DNA of 64,000 bases, from assembly GCF_022747945.1 (NCBI RefSeq), contig NZ_JALDST010000001.1, forward strand, positions 4,836,001-4,900,000, read 5' to 3'. Positions 27,925 through 37,917 of this stretch are shown piece by piece. The notes beneath the pieces are model-generated. The model had not been told where the DNA came from and did no database searches. It saw nothing but the letters and a program-made list of their open reading frames with translations. This DNA is from Micromonospora sp. R77 (GTDB lineage Bacteria; Actinomycetota; Actinomycetes; Mycobacteriales; Micromonosporaceae). Positions within the stretch are counted from its first letter, which is position 1. Each line of letters opens with the position of its first letter. The position numbers and the translations under genes were made by a program.

Positions 27925-29028
27925 TCAACTCCTCGTCGGGTTCGGCGGCTCGGGAAGCGGCTGCCGGTAGGCGGGGAAGTAGCCGGGGTCGGGCTGCCAG
28001 CCCGGGTCCCGCCGGCGTGCCTCGGCCTCGTGGGCGGTGGTGAGCAGGCGGTAGGTCGGCGCGTCGAACACCCGCTGCCCCGTGCAGTACGGCAGGGTCG
28101 CGTGCGGGGCGAAGGACCGCTTGTAACGGAAGATGCCGTCGTCCGGCGCGTATCCGCCGCCGAGGACGAACCGGTCCGTGCCCTGTTCCCGGCCCCACCG
28201 GCAGATCTCGAACTTGAGCAGGTCGTTGGGGCGCAGGTCGAAGGCGTCGGCCGCCGTTCCGCCGAGGAAGGAATAGAGCTCACGGGCCGACCGGAGGACG
28301 AGTTCGGTGGAGACCACCCGACCCTCGTGCCGGGCGTGGAAGAACGCGATCTGCCCGCCGAGCCGGTCGACCAGCGTCCGGAAGAAGCCCTCGGAGAACA
28401 GGTAGTCCGACGCCGCGCGGCGACGCCGCATGGTGTCGAGGTAGACGGCCAGGAACTCGTCGAGCCGGGCCCCGGTCTCGTCGACCTCCACGGTGACCCC
28501 GCTGCGCCGGGCCTTGTTGACGTTCTTGCGGACCTTGTGCTCGACGTCGCGCCAGATCTCCTCCAGCGGCGGGCGCAGGTCCCGTACGACGTTCGGCAGC
28601 CGGGGTCGGACCTCCCCCGGGTAGGGCAGCAGCTCCGCCGGGAACAGGTGCAGCCGGACGAACTCGCTGACCACCCGCCGGGCCCGGCAGAAGTCGTCGA
28701 ACAGGTGCCAGAACTCCTTGGCCGCCACCTCGTCGACCCGGTGCTGGAAGGCCCCGCCGCTGCTGCTGCCGTACGGGCTGGCGATGTCGTGCACCGGCCC
28801 GCCGTCGGTCGGCAGGTGCGGTGCGTCCACCGGGCGCAGCAGGAACGGATAGAGGACGAAGCCCTCCGCCGTCTCGGCGTAGGCGGCGAGCGGCTCGTCC
28901 CGGGCCGTGGCGAAGAGCGCGACGTACTCGGGATGCGCGGCGACCTGCCGCGCCGGCCATGCGGCGTGCACCGCCCGCCACCGGCGGGCGTCGGTGGGGT
29001 TACGGGCGTTCCAGATCTCCAGCTTCAT
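27925..29028 (-). CDS. FemAB/GNAT-fold acyltransferase-like protein
   Basis: 367 aa. Two tandem acetyltransferase-like halves are suggested: an N-terminal part (ARQVAAHPEYVALF...FVLYPFLLRP) and a C-terminal part with DVEHKVRKNVNKARRSGVTVE, YSFLGGTAADAFDLRPNDLLKFEICRWGREQG, FVLGGGY and FRYKRSF. The KVRKNVNKARRSG and YKRSF motifs are typical of FemAB/BioF2-like proteins that transfer amino-acyl or acyl groups, sometimes onto amino sugars. It ends 5 bp before the sugar transferase start and overlaps the aminotransferase gene by 4 bp, hinting that the two act in sequence (make an amino sugar, then acylate it). Substrate unknown. Confidence 0.82.
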   Translation of the reverse strand: MKLEIWNARNPTDARRWRAVHAAWPARQVAAHPEYVALFATARDEPLAAYAETAEGFVLYPFLLRPVDAPHLPTDGGPVHDIASPYGSSSGGAFQHRVDEVAAKEFWHLFDDFCRARRVVSEFVRLHLFPAELLPYPGEVRPRLPNVVRDLRPPLEEIWRDVEHKVRKNVNKARRSGVTVEVDETGARLDEFLAVYLDTMRRRRAASDYLFSEGFFRTLVDRLGGQIAFFHARHEGRVVSTELVLRSARELYSFLGGTAADAFDLRPNDLLKFEICRWGREQGTDRFVLGGGYAPDDGIFRYKRSFAPHATLPYCTGQRVFDAPTYRLLTTAHEAEARRRDPGWQPDPGYFPAYRQPLPEPPNPTRS

Positions 29029-30170
29029 CGGCCGTGGACGAACCCTTCGATGGTGCGGAGCACCCGGCCGATCTCCCGCTCACCCATCCCGGAGCCGCTG
29101 GGCAGGGCGATACCGTGCGCGAAGAGTCGTTCGGCGGCGCCGGTCAGGAAGGCGCGCGCACCGGCGAAGACCGGTTGCAGGTGCATCGGCTTCCACACCG
29201 GCCGGGTCTCGATCCGCTCCTGCGCCAGGCGGGCGGCGAGGTCGGCGGCGGACCAGCCGGCCTCCGCCGGATCGACGACGAGGGTGGTCAACCAGCAGTT
29301 GGCCCCGGCGTCGTCGTCGGCGAGCAGGCGTACGCCGGGCACGGCGGCCAGCAGCTTGGCGTACCGTTCGCGCAGCTGCCGCCGTCGCGCGATCATCGTG
29401 TCCAGCCGGGCGAGCTGGGCCCGGCCGAGCGCGGCCAGCAGATTGCTCAGCCGGTAGTTGTAACCGATGTCGGTGTGCTCGTAGTGGGGCACCGGTTGGC
29501 GGGCCTGGGTGGCCAGGTACCGGGCGCGACCGGCCAGGTCGGCGTCGTCGGTGACCAGCATGCCGCCGCCGGAGGTGGTGATGATCTTGTTGCCGTTGAA
29601 GGAGAAGACCGCCGCCCGCCCGAAGGCCCCGGCCGGCCGGCCGTCGCGCACCGCGCCGAGCGCCTCGGCGGCGTCCTCGACCACCGGCACCCCGGCCTCG
29701 GCGCAGATCGGCAGGATCCGCGCGTAGTCGGCGCAGGAGCCGAACATGTCCACCGGCAGCACGGCGGCGATCCGGGCGCCGCCGGTCCGCAGCCGGTCCA
29801 GCGTCTCCCGCAGCAGCGCCGGGTCGAGGTTCCCGGTGGCCGGGTCGCAGTCCACGAAGACCGGTTCGGCACCGGTGTAGGCCGCCGCGTTGGCGGTGGC
29901 CACGAAGGTGAGCGTGGGTACGACGACCACGTCTCCCGGGCCGGTGTCGAGCGCGAGCAGGGCCAGGTGCAGCGCCGCCGTGCCCGAGGAGACCGCCACC
30001 GCGTGCCGCCGCCCGGCCCGGGCGGCGAGTTCCGCCTCGAACGCCTCGACGTCCGGCCCCAGCGGCGCCACCCAGCCGGAGCGCAGGGCGCTGGCCAGGT
30101 AGGCCTCTTCCAGGGGGCCCACGTCCGGCGGCGACAGCAGGATCGGTGCGGACCTGTCGTCGGGTGCCAC
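29025..30170 (-). CDS. DegT/DnrJ/EryC1-type sugar aminotransferase
   Basis: 381 aa PLP enzyme. SSGTAALHLALLAL (61-74) binds PLP phosphate, VVEDAAEALGA carries Asp166, FSFNGNKIITTSGGGM gives the Schiff-base Lys195, and GYNYRLSNLLAALG follows; all are standard for the family. PglE/PseC-like enzymes of this type transaminate UDP-4-keto-6-deoxy-GlcNAc, the product of a CapE-type dehydratase, which is encoded divergently at 30362. Thus the two genes may draw on one intermediate, splitting it between L-FucNAc and a 4-amino sugar. First gene of the minus-strand branch. Confidence 0.92.
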   Translation of the reverse strand: MAPDDRSAPILLSPPDVGPLEEAYLASALRSGWVAPLGPDVEAFEAELAARAGRRHAVAVSSGTAALHLALLALDTGPGDVVVVPTLTFVATANAAAYTGAEPVFVDCDPATGNLDPALLRETLDRLRTGGARIAAVLPVDMFGSCADYARILPICAEAGVPVVEDAAEALGAVRDGRPAGAFGRAAVFSFNGNKIITTSGGGMLVTDDADLAGRARYLATQARQPVPHYEHTDIGYNYRLSNLLAALGRAQLARLDTMIARRRQLRERYAKLLAAVPGVRLLADDDAGANCWLTTLVVDPAEAGWSAADLAARLAQERIETRPVWKPMHLQPVFAGARAFLTGAAERLFAHGIALPSGSGMGEREIGRVLRTIEGFVHGR

Positions 30171-30239
30171 GCGGTGCCTCCGTTGCGGACGGTGGACGGG
30201 AGCAGCCGCGGACGCGGCTCGGGTTGCTCAACGACGGTC

Positions 30240-30361
30240 CCGGTGGTCGGTATCGGATCAAGAATGATTTGTTGGTCTTATAACCCTTATTGGGGATTAG
30301 GCCGCCACTTACCGTTCGGCCCTCTCGTTGTCAGGAGGTCCACCAACGAACGGGAGCAGCA
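30240..30361. promoter_or_regulatory. AT-rich divergent promoter region of the CapE and aminotransferase operons
   Basis: Between the two divergent starts, 30255-30302 is strikingly AT rich for this genome (AGAATGATTTGTTGG, TTATAACCCTTATTGG). It contains an imperfect palindrome TAACCC-TTATT-GGGGATTA at 30281-30299. No exact -35/-10 pair can be fixed by eye. Confidence 0.45.
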
Positions 30362-31402
30362 GTGAGCGTTGTGCCTGCAGGCAGCCGGATCCTGATCACC
30401 GGGGGCACCGGTTCCTTCGGTCGGACGATGGTCCGTCGCCTGCTCGAACAGGACGTCGGCGAGGTGCGCGTGCTCAGCCGCGACGAGGCGAAGCAGGACG
30501 AGATGCGACGCCAGGTCGGCGACGACCGGGTCCGCTACCACGTCGGCGACGTCCGGGACCACGACAGCGTGCTGCTGGCCAGCCGCGAGGTGGACTTCGT
30601 CTTCCACGCCGCGGCGCTCAAGCAGGTGCCGTCCTGCGAATTCTTCCCGCTGGAGGCGGTCCGCACCAACGTGCTCGGCAGCACCAACGTGATCGAGGCC
30701 GCCCAGCGCAACGGCGTCGCCTCGGTGGTCCTGCTCAGCACCGACAAGGCCGTCTACCCGGTGAACGCGATGGGCCTGACCAAGGCGCTGATGGAGAAGG
30801 TCGCCCAGGCGCACGCCCGGAACAACCCGCGCAGCCCGACCGTCGTCTCGTGCGTCCGCTACGGCAACGTCATGTACTCCCGAGGGTCGGTCATCCCGCT
30901 CTTCATCGAGCAGGTCAAGGCGGGCCGCGCCCCGACCGTGACCGATCCGGCCATGACCCGTTTCCTGATGTCGCTGGCCGACTCCGTCGAACTCGTCGAG
31001 CACGCCTTCCAGCACGCCCGACCGGGGGACGTCTTCATCCGCAAGGCCGCCGCCTGCACCATCGGCGACCTCGCCGAGGCCGTCTGCCGGCTCTTCGACG
31101 TGCCGGCCAAACTCGACGTCATCGGCATGCGGCACGGCGAGAAGCTCGACGAGACCCTGGCCAGCCGGGAGGAACTGGTCCGCGCCGACGACTTCGGCGA
31201 GTTCTTCCGCGTGCCGCTGGACGCCCGCGACCTCAACTACGCGCTCTACGTCTCCGAGGGCGAGCTGGGGGAGAGCACGGTCGCGGAGTTCAACTCGGCC
31301 AACGCGCCACGGATCGACGTACCGCAGATCATGGACCTGCTGCTGACCCTGCCCGAGGTCCGGGCGGAACTGGCCTCGACCGACCCGGTCCTGTCGTGTT
31401 GA
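30362..31402 (+). CDS. capE: UDP-GlcNAc 4,6-dehydratase/5-epimerase, CapE/FnlA type
   Basis: 346 aa from GTG 30362 (GGGAG 6 nt upstream). First enzyme of the UDP-L-FucNAc route. LITGGTGSFGRTMV (11-24) binds NADP; STDKAVYPVNAMGLTK (126-141) contains the Asp-Lys pair, with Met137 where most SDRs have the catalytic Tyr, then Lys141. That Met-x3-Lys arrangement is a known feature of CapE. RYGNVMYSRGSVIPLF and the C-terminal motif MRHGEKLDETL are also typical. It overlaps capF by 7 bp. The product could also feed the aminotransferase encoded divergently. Confidence 0.93.
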   Translation: MSVVPAGSRILITGGTGSFGRTMVRRLLEQDVGEVRVLSRDEAKQDEMRRQVGDDRVRYHVGDVRDHDSVLLASREVDFVFHAAALKQVPSCEFFPLEAVRTNVLGSTNVIEAAQRNGVASVVLLSTDKAVYPVNAMGLTKALMEKVAQAHARNNPRSPTVVSCVRYGNVMYSRGSVIPLFIEQVKAGRAPTVTDPAMTRFLMSLADSVELVEHAFQHARPGDVFIRKAAACTIGDLAEAVCRLFDVPAKLDVIGMRHGEKLDETLASREELVRADDFGEFFRVPLDARDLNYALYVSEGELGESTVAEFNSANAPRIDVPQIMDLLLTLPEVRAELASTDPVLSC

Positions 31403-32523
31403 GACTGGCCCTCACCGGCGGCGACGGCTTTCTCGGCTGGCACGTCCGGGTGCTGGCCCGGGCGCTCGGCTGGCCGGAGCCGGTGCGGCTCGGCCGGGTC
31501 GAACTCGCCGACCCGGCCGTCGCGGCGGCCCGGATCGACGGGGTGGACCGGCTGCTGCACCTCGCCGGGGTGAACCGGGGTGACCCGGCCGACGTGGTGA
31601 CCGGTAACGTCGAACTCGCCGCCGCGCTCGCCGCCGCGCTGCGCCGGTGCCCGGCACCGCCCCCGGTGGTGGTCTTCGCCAACTCGGTGCAGTGCGGCAA
31701 CGGCACCCCGTACGGCGACGCCAAGGCGGTCGCCGCGGCCACCCTCGCCGAGACCGTCCCGCACCTGGTCGACGTACGGCTGCCGAACCTGTACGGCGAG
31801 CACGGCCGCCCCTTCTACAACTCCGTGGTGGCCACCTTCTGCCGACTGCTCGCCGACGGCGGACGCCCCCAGGTGCACGACGACCGCGAGCTGGAACTGG
31901 TGCACGTCACCGACGCGGCGGCGCACCTGATGGACGCGCCGTCGACGGGTGCCTGGGACGGCACGATGCCCGCCCTGCGGCTCTCCGTACGGGCGCTCGC
32001 CGACCTGCTGACCGGCCAGGCCGCCGACTACCGCACCGGGGACGTCCCCGCGCTGCGGGACCGGCACGCGGTACGGCTGTTCAACACCTACCGGTCGCAC
32101 TGCTTCCCCGGCCACTACCCGATCCCGCTGCGGCGGCACGGCGACGCCCGGGGCGAGCTGGTGGAGACGGTCCGGGTGCACGACGGGCCCGGCCAGACCT
32201 TCTGCTCGACCACCCGACCGGGTGCCACCCGGGGCGAGCACTTCCACCTGGCCAAGGTGGAACGTTTCGTGGTGCTGCGCGGCACCGCCGAGATCAGCCT
32301 GCGCCGGATCGGCCACGACGACGTGGTCACCTTCCCGGTGCGCGGCACCGACCCCGTGGTGGTCGACATGCCGACCATGTGGGCGCACCGCATCGTCAAC
32401 ACCGGTCCGGACGAACTGGTGACCCTGTTCTGGACGAACGAGCTGTTCGACCCGCAGCGGCCGGACACCTACCGGGAGTCCGTCACGCCGGCCGGTCACC
32501 CCGCGGACCTGGTGACGGCATGA
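31396..32523 (+). CDS. capF: CapF/FnlB bifunctional reductase-cupin enzyme (UDP-L-FucNAc synthesis)
   Basis: About 375 aa. The N-terminal SDR domain starts LALTGGDGFLGWHVRVL, with VVVFANSVQCGNGTPYG and LPNLYGE later. The C-terminal cupin (residues ~250-370) shows TRPGATRGEHFHLAKVERF, giving the His cluster for zinc, and MPTMWAHRIVNTGPDEL. Known CapF acts as a C3-epimerase through the cupin and a C4-reductase through the SDR domain. GTG 31396 is the likely start; TTG 31399 is the alternative. It overlaps capE (7 bp) and the next glycosyltransferase (ATGA), so all three are one operon. Confidence 0.93.
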   Translation: MLRLALTGGDGFLGWHVRVLARALGWPEPVRLGRVELADPAVAAARIDGVDRLLHLAGVNRGDPADVVTGNVELAAALAAALRRCPAPPPVVVFANSVQCGNGTPYGDAKAVAAATLAETVPHLVDVRLPNLYGEHGRPFYNSVVATFCRLLADGGRPQVHDDRELELVHVTDAAAHLMDAPSTGAWDGTMPALRLSVRALADLLTGQAADYRTGDVPALRDRHAVRLFNTYRSHCFPGHYPIPLRRHGDARGELVETVRVHDGPGQTFCSTTRPGATRGEHFHLAKVERFVVLRGTAEISLRRIGHDDVVTFPVRGTDPVVVDMPTMWAHRIVNTGPDELVTLFWTNELFDPQRPDTYRESVTPAGHPADLVTA

Positions 32524-33758
32524 GGATCGGCCTGGTCAGCCAGTGGTTCCCGCCGGAGTCGGCGTTCATCCCCGGTAACCTGGCCGGGGAACTCGCCCGC
32601 CGCGGGCACGAGGTACGCGTCCTCACCACCTTCCCCAGCTACCCGTACGGGCGGATCTTTCCCGGCTACCGCCAGCGGTGGAACGAGCGCAGCAGCTCGT
32701 CCGGTGTGACGGTGCGCCGGGTGCCGTCGTACCTCAGTCACGACCGCTCCGCGGCCCGCCGGATCGCCAGCTACGTCTCCTTCGGGGTGACCAGCACCGC
32801 CGCGGCGGTGCGCTACCTCGCGGACACCGACGTCACGTACGTCTACCACCCGCCGGCCACCGCGGCCCTGCCCGCCCTGCTCGCCCGGCTCGGCCGGCGT
32901 ACCCCGATCGTGCTCCACGTGCAGGACCTCTGGCCCGAGTCCGTCACCCAGTCCGGGATGACACCGGGTGGGCGGGCCGGCCGGCTGCTCGACCGGGCCC
33001 TCGGCGGGTCGATGCGGCGCCTGTACGGACTCTCGTCGGCGGTGGTGGCCATCTCCCCGCCGATGGGGGACCTGCTCGTCTCCCGGGGGGCGGACCCGGC
33101 GCGGGTCCGGGTGGTGCTGAACTGGACCGACGAGACGCTGTTCCGGCCGGTGCCGGTGACGCCGGAGGCCCGCGCGACGATCGGCCACACCGGTCGCTGC
33201 ACGGTGATGTTCGCCGGCAACATGGGCGCGTTCCAGCGGATCGAGACCGCCGTGCGGGCCGCCGCGGCCGTCCGGGACCGGGTGGACCTCGTCCTGGCCG
33301 GCTCCGGCTCGGACGAGCAGTACGCGCGCCGGTTGGCCGCGGAACTCGGCGCCGACAACGTCCGGTTCCTCGGGCAGCGGCCGGCGGCGGAGATGGCCGC
33401 GCTCTACGCCGCCGCCGACTACCAGCTGATCTGCCTGCGGGACCTGCCGATGCTGCGCGGCACCGTGCCGTCCAAGCTGCAGGCCGCGCTCGCCTGCGGC
33501 GTACCGGTGATCATGTCTGCCGGCGGATACCCGGCCGACCTGGTCCGGGGCGCGGACGTCGGGTTCGACGCGCCGCCCGAGGACTGGTCCGCGCTGGCCG
33601 ACCGGTTCGCCGCCGCGGCGGCCCTGCCGCCGGACCGCCGGGCCGAACTGGGCCGCCGCGCCCGATCGGTCTACCTCGAGCGGATGTCGCTGGCGGTGGC
33701 CGCCGACCAGTTCGAGGACGTCCTCGCCAAGGCTGCAGGGTCGGGCCCGGACCGGTGA
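32520..33758 (+). CDS. Glycosyltransferase family 4, WbuB-like (candidate L-fucosaminyltransferase)
   Basis: 412 aa. IGLVSQWFPPESAFIPGNLA and TFPSYPYGRIFPGY are typical of WbuB-type enzymes; VLHVQDLWPESV, then FAGNMGAFQRIETAV and LRGTVPSKLQAALACGVPVIM complete a GT4 fold. WbuB-like enzymes often lie next to FnlA-FnlB-FnlC genes and transfer L-FucNAc. Here it follows capF with overlapping ATGA, so that role is the best guess. The start is fixed by the overlap. Confidence 0.88.
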   Translation: MRIGLVSQWFPPESAFIPGNLAGELARRGHEVRVLTTFPSYPYGRIFPGYRQRWNERSSSSGVTVRRVPSYLSHDRSAARRIASYVSFGVTSTAAAVRYLADTDVTYVYHPPATAALPALLARLGRRTPIVLHVQDLWPESVTQSGMTPGGRAGRLLDRALGGSMRRLYGLSSAVVAISPPMGDLLVSRGADPARVRVVLNWTDETLFRPVPVTPEARATIGHTGRCTVMFAGNMGAFQRIETAVRAAAAVRDRVDLVLAGSGSDEQYARRLAAELGADNVRFLGQRPAAEMAALYAAADYQLICLRDLPMLRGTVPSKLQAALACGVPVIMSAGGYPADLVRGADVGFDAPPEDWSALADRFAAAAALPPDRRAELGRRARSVYLERMSLAVAADQFEDVLAKAAGSGPDR

Positions 33759-33829
33759 CGCCGGCCCACCGGTAGAGTGCTGCCCGGCCGGTGGCGTGGT
33801 GCCACCGGACGACCGCGGGAGGCGCGTCG

Positions 33830-34795
33830 GTGCTGCACCTGAGGATCATCGCGCCGGCCGACCTGTCGGCGGCGGTGGCGGAACTGCTCGCCGACGACCC
33901 CGGCGTGGCCCACCTGGCCGTCATTCCCGGCGCGGGCCGGCAACCCGCCGGTGACCTGGTCCTCTGCGACGTGGTGCGGGAGAGCGCCGACCGGGTCCTG
34001 CGCCGGCTCCAGGAGTTGGGGGTCGAGGCGCGCGGCGGCATCTCCGCCGACGACGTCGAGCTGACCCTCTCCGAGGCGGCGAAGCGGGCGGCCCGCGACG
34101 CGCCCGGGCACGGCGAGGACGCCGTGGTCTGGGACGAGATCGCGGCCAAGACCGGTGAGCAGACGGTGCTCACCGGCACCTACCTGGTGCTCATCATGGT
34201 GGCCACGATGATCGCCGGCATCGGCGTGCTGCTCGACCAGCCGATCCTGATCGTCGGCGCGATGGTGGTCGGTCCCGAGTTCGGTCCGCTGGCCGCGCTC
34301 TGCGTCGCGTTGCTGCGCCGCAACCGGCGGGTCGTCGCCCGGTCCCTGCAGGCGCTGGCGGTGGGATTCCTGGCCGCCATGGTGGTCACCGTGCTGAGCA
34401 CCTGGGCGCTGACGGCCGCCGGCCTGGTCGACCGGTCCATGCTGCTGGCCGACCGGCCGCTGACGGACTTCATCTGGCGACCGGACGCGCTCTCCTGGGT
34501 GGTCGGCCTGCTCGCCGGGGTGGCCGGCATGCTGTCGCTGACCGCGAAGAAGTCCGGCTCGCTGGTCGGCGTGCTGATCTCGGTCACCACCGTCCCGGCG
34601 GCCGCCAACGTCGCCGTCGCCGCCGCGTACGGGGTGTGGCGCGAGGCCGGCGGTTCGGCGCTCCAGTTGGTGATCAACCTGGCCGCGATCGTGCTCGCCG
34701 GGCTGCTCACGCTGGGGGTGCAGCGGCTCTGGTGGTGGCACGTCGGCCGGCAGGTCCGGCGGCGGACGACTCGCGAGCGGGTGGCCGGCGGCTGA
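33830..34795 (+). CDS. DUF389/TIGR00341-type integral membrane protein
   Basis: 321 aa. A ~100-aa cytoplasmic alpha/beta domain (LHLRIIAPADLSAAVAELL...) precedes six membrane helices, beginning TGTYLVLIMVATMIAGIGVLL. The stretch QPILIVGAMVVGPEFGPLAALC is the DUF389 signature and the last helix ends LQRLWWWHVGRQV-like residues. Function in bacteria is unknown. GTG 33830 has GGGAGG 8 nt upstream; a TAGAGT at 33773 could be the -10. It follows the exopolysaccharide operon but is probably separate. Confidence 0.85.
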   Translation: MLHLRIIAPADLSAAVAELLADDPGVAHLAVIPGAGRQPAGDLVLCDVVRESADRVLRRLQELGVEARGGISADDVELTLSEAAKRAARDAPGHGEDAVVWDEIAAKTGEQTVLTGTYLVLIMVATMIAGIGVLLDQPILIVGAMVVGPEFGPLAALCVALLRRNRRVVARSLQALAVGFLAAMVVTVLSTWALTAAGLVDRSMLLADRPLTDFIWRPDALSWVVGLLAGVAGMLSLTAKKSGSLVGVLISVTTVPAAANVAVAAAYGVWREAGGSALQLVINLAAIVLAGLLTLGVQRLWWWHVGRQVRRRTTRERVAGG

Positions 34796-34801
34796 GCCGG
34801 T

Positions 34802-35230
34802 TCAGCCCCAGTCGTCGCCGGCGGCCAACCGTCGGGTGAGCAGGTCGCGCAGCGGGACGGACTCACCGTCCCGGCCGCCCCGACCGACCACCAGCGGCGC
34901 GGGGTCCGGCGCCGGAGTCGCGCCGAACAGCCGGGACCGCAGGCTGGCCGGCACGGTGAGCAGGTGGAAGCGCCCGTCGGTGTCCACCGCCCGGGTCCGT
35001 GCCCGGTCGACGTACCAGCCGGTGAGCCGGGTGCGGTAGTGGGCCCGCCCGTCGTAGGAACGGGCGGTCAGCCGGGTGGTCCGCAGCCCGCGGCGGTGCG
35101 CCTCGGCGGCGAACCAGGACACCAGTTCGGCCGCGGCGGCGTGCTCGGCGGCCCGGGCCCGCTCGTCCGCCTCGGCGTGTGCCCGCACCGCGCGGCGCTG
35201 CCGCTCCCGCCACTCCAGCCCGTCCTCCAC
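34802..35230 (-). CDS. Hypothetical cytoplasmic protein
   Basis: 142 aa, unknown family. An N-terminal Arg/Glu/Ala-rich helix (WRERQRRAVRAHAEADERAR...) is likely coiled coil, followed by SWFAAEAHRRGLRTTRL and an alpha/beta segment GWYVDRARTRAVDTDGRFHLL, ending in PLRDLLTRRLAAG. GTG 35230 is chosen because TAGCGT ends 7 nt upstream (leaderless); GTG 35236 two codons earlier is the alternative. Convergent with the DUF389 gene (6-bp gap). Confidence 0.65.
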   Translation of the reverse strand: MEDGLEWRERQRRAVRAHAEADERARAAEHAAAAELVSWFAAEAHRRGLRTTRLTARSYDGRAHYRTRLTGWYVDRARTRAVDTDGRFHLLTVPASLRSRLFGATPAPDPAPLVVGRGGRDGESVPLRDLLTRRLAAGDDWG

Positions 35231-35237
35231 CCCCACG

Positions 35238-35243
35238 ACGCTA
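35238..35243 (-). promoter_or_regulatory. -10 element of leaderless hypothetical gene
   Basis: TAGCGT on the minus strand, 7 nt before GTG 35230. Confidence 0.5.
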
Positions 35244-35285
35244 CCCTCCCCTCCCACCCTCCACCCCTCCCGCCCACCCAACTGT

Positions 35286-35342
35286 TGATCATGAGGTTGG
35301 CGGCAGTGAAGGAGATCCACTTCGCCGCCAACCTCATGATCA
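35286..35342 (-). terminator. Perfect 19-bp-arm palindrome after tex
   Basis: TGATCATGAGGTTGGCGGC and its exact complement flank a 19-nt loop, 42 bp past the tex stop. The arms are clearly less GC-rich than the genome, as with other gene-end palindromes in this window. Confidence 0.7.
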
Positions 35343-35383
35343 GCCGAGGGTTCGGGAGGGGGAGGGGGTGGGGGTGGGGGAGG

Positions 35384-37819
<2,436 letters not shown>

Positions 37820-37904
37820 GATCTTGATCCGCCTTCTCCGGTGGGTTCCGCTGTGCATTCTGCCGGTCCGCCCCGACGCTCGCCGCCACCCCCGCCGGCT
37901 GCGC

Positions 37905-37910
37905 TAGCGT
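37905..37910 (+). promoter_or_regulatory. -10 element of leaderless dNTPase gene
   Basis: TAGCGT, 7 nt before ATG 37918; there is no Shine-Dalgarno sequence. Confidence 0.55.
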
Positions 37911-37917
37911 GGCGATC

